64,000 nucleotides of DNA from Accumulibacter sp. GTDB taxonomy: Bacteria; Pseudomonadota; Gammaproteobacteria; Burkholderiales; Rhodocyclaceae. Below the pieces are notes generated by a model. That model saw only the letters and a program-made list of their open reading frames with translations, was not told the DNA's origin and made no database searches. This document shows positions 63,383-64,000 of this stretch, piece after piece. The number at the start of each line of letters is the position of its first letter. The stretch's first letter is position 1. The DNA lies in the NCBI RefSeq assembly GCF_036625195.1, contig NZ_JAZKUG010000001.1:5084001-5148000 (forward strand), read 5' to 3'. The translations under genes were made by a program, and so were the position numbers.

Positions 63383-64000
63383 ATGGACAACGCTCCCAGC
63401 AATCCGTATCGACGGTACCGCCAGCGCACGCTCATCACTGGCGTCGCGGCGGCCCTCGTCCTCGTCCTCGTCGTCTTCGTGGCGCACGACAGCTATGATG
63501 AGTTCCTCAGCACCACCTTCAACCTCGACGACCGCCGCGTCGACACCCTGATCACCCTGCTGGGCCTGCTCATCTTCATCGCCGTCCAACGCAGCGTCTC
63601 ACGCGTGCTGTACAGCGATGTCAGCATGGGGATCGCCGAGGGACTCAAGGATGAACGCCAGCGCTGCCCGGCGAACAAGGTCTGTCAGCGCGTCGCAATG
63701 CCCGAACTGCGGGAAATTCCGCGCTTCAACAAGGTGCTCGTCGGCCAGTTGCGCAGCGTCGTCGAGCAGACGGAGAAGGCTGCCTACGACGTCACCTCGC
63801 GGCTGCAGACGATCGACGAGGTGGTCACCGACCTCAACAGCTTCGTTGCCGAGGCCGCGGCAGAGTCGGCGGCGATGGCGCACGAGTCGGAAGCGGAGAT
63901 CGGCGGCAATCGCCAACTGATCAACAAGCTCGAAGCCTTCATCGCCCAGCGCATCGAGGAAGCGGTCGAAGACCAGGCGCGCAGCGCCGAAGCCGTGCGC
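63383..64000 (+). CDS. Methyl-accepting chemotaxis-like protein (partial, N-terminus only)
   Basis: The frame is open from ATG 63383 to the window end (206 codons). Two membrane helices lie at about residues 18-34 (LITGVAAALVLVLVVFVA) and 55-68 (LITLLGLLIFIAVQ), with only a short loop between them, so there is no periplasmic ligand domain. A long helical cytoplasmic region follows (RFNKVLVGQLRSVVEQTEKA; LQTIDEVVTDLNSFVAEAAA), as in chemoreceptors of the short-loop kind. The signalling hairpin is not yet reached, so the class is inferred. Confidence 0.7.
   Translation, partial: MDNAPSNPYRRYRQRTLITGVAAALVLVLVVFVAHDSYDEFLSTTFNLDDRRVDTLITLLGLLIFIAVQRSVSRVLYSDVSMGIAEGLKDERQRCPANKVCQRVAMPELREIPRFNKVLVGQLRSVVEQTEKAAYDVTSRLQTIDEVVTDLNSFVAEAAAESAAMAHESEAEIGGNRQLINKLEAFIAQRIEEAVEDQARSAEAVR

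Overview
The window is GC-rich, densely coded proteobacterial DNA, and the gene content fits a betaproteobacterium of the Rhodocyclales, plausibly a Candidatus Accumulibacter relative. The pointers are the bpt-aat pair of tRNA-protein transferases, a PEP-CTERM protein behind a sigma-54-type promoter, an acrylyl-CoA reductase beside propionyl-CoA synthetase, men genes, and many two-component, GGDEF and chemotaxis proteins. There is no rRNA or other marker, so this placement is an inference.

Layout. 0-5 kb: a truncated membrane protein, a HAMP sensor without an output domain, then bpt-aat-fbpC. 5-8 kb: ferric-iron uptake genes fbpC/fbpB/fbpA split over three transcription units with Fur-like sites. 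8-13 kb: an NlpC/P60 hydrolase, acuI, a receiver-GGDEF protein and prpE (propionate metabolism). 13.3-17.9 kb: menE-menF-menD. 18-25.4 kb: a DUF4384-lysozyme fusion, an HDOD-receiver-GGDEF protein, a MEKHLA protein, frmA, a DUF1178 protein, a tRNA-Gly/tRNA-Leu operon with a near-consensus promoter, and a CsgG-like lipoprotein. 25.4-27.1 kb: thpR and an EamA transporter.

27.1-31.8 kb holds the strongest candidate for an undescribed system: a minus-strand operon of a 957-residue CHAT (caspase-like) protein, a ComEC-like metallo-beta-lactamase-fold hydrolase and a YitT membrane protein. 32.2-38.0 kb is a cell-surface glycan operon (GT39-type transferase, GT2, ATP-grasp, SDR, flippase-like protein); its GT2 gene has an in-frame TAA in a conserved position. 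38-39.4 kb is a graveyard of IS3 and IS21 fragments.

39.4-49.5 kb is an amino-acid uptake and proline-catabolism operon: a GntR regulator with a perfect palindrome before it, livK, putA, livHMGF and an EamA exporter. 49.4-52.4 kb and 57.6-58.3 kb hold a mosaic of diverged duplications: the tail of the EamA gene, a P-loop kinase (one intact and one dead copy), a ParDE toxin-antitoxin pair, and a leader carrying a sigma-54-type promoter. In the third copy parDE is nearly deleted and the promoter drives a PEP-CTERM gene.

52.7-57.3 kb holds a hybrid histidine kinase and a CheB-CheR fusion whose start is next to an 11-base G tract. 59-64 kb holds alanine dehydrogenase, a lone receiver protein, a histidine kinase divergent from a FixJ-like regulator, and a CheY-like protein followed by the start of a chemoreceptor-like gene cut by the window end.
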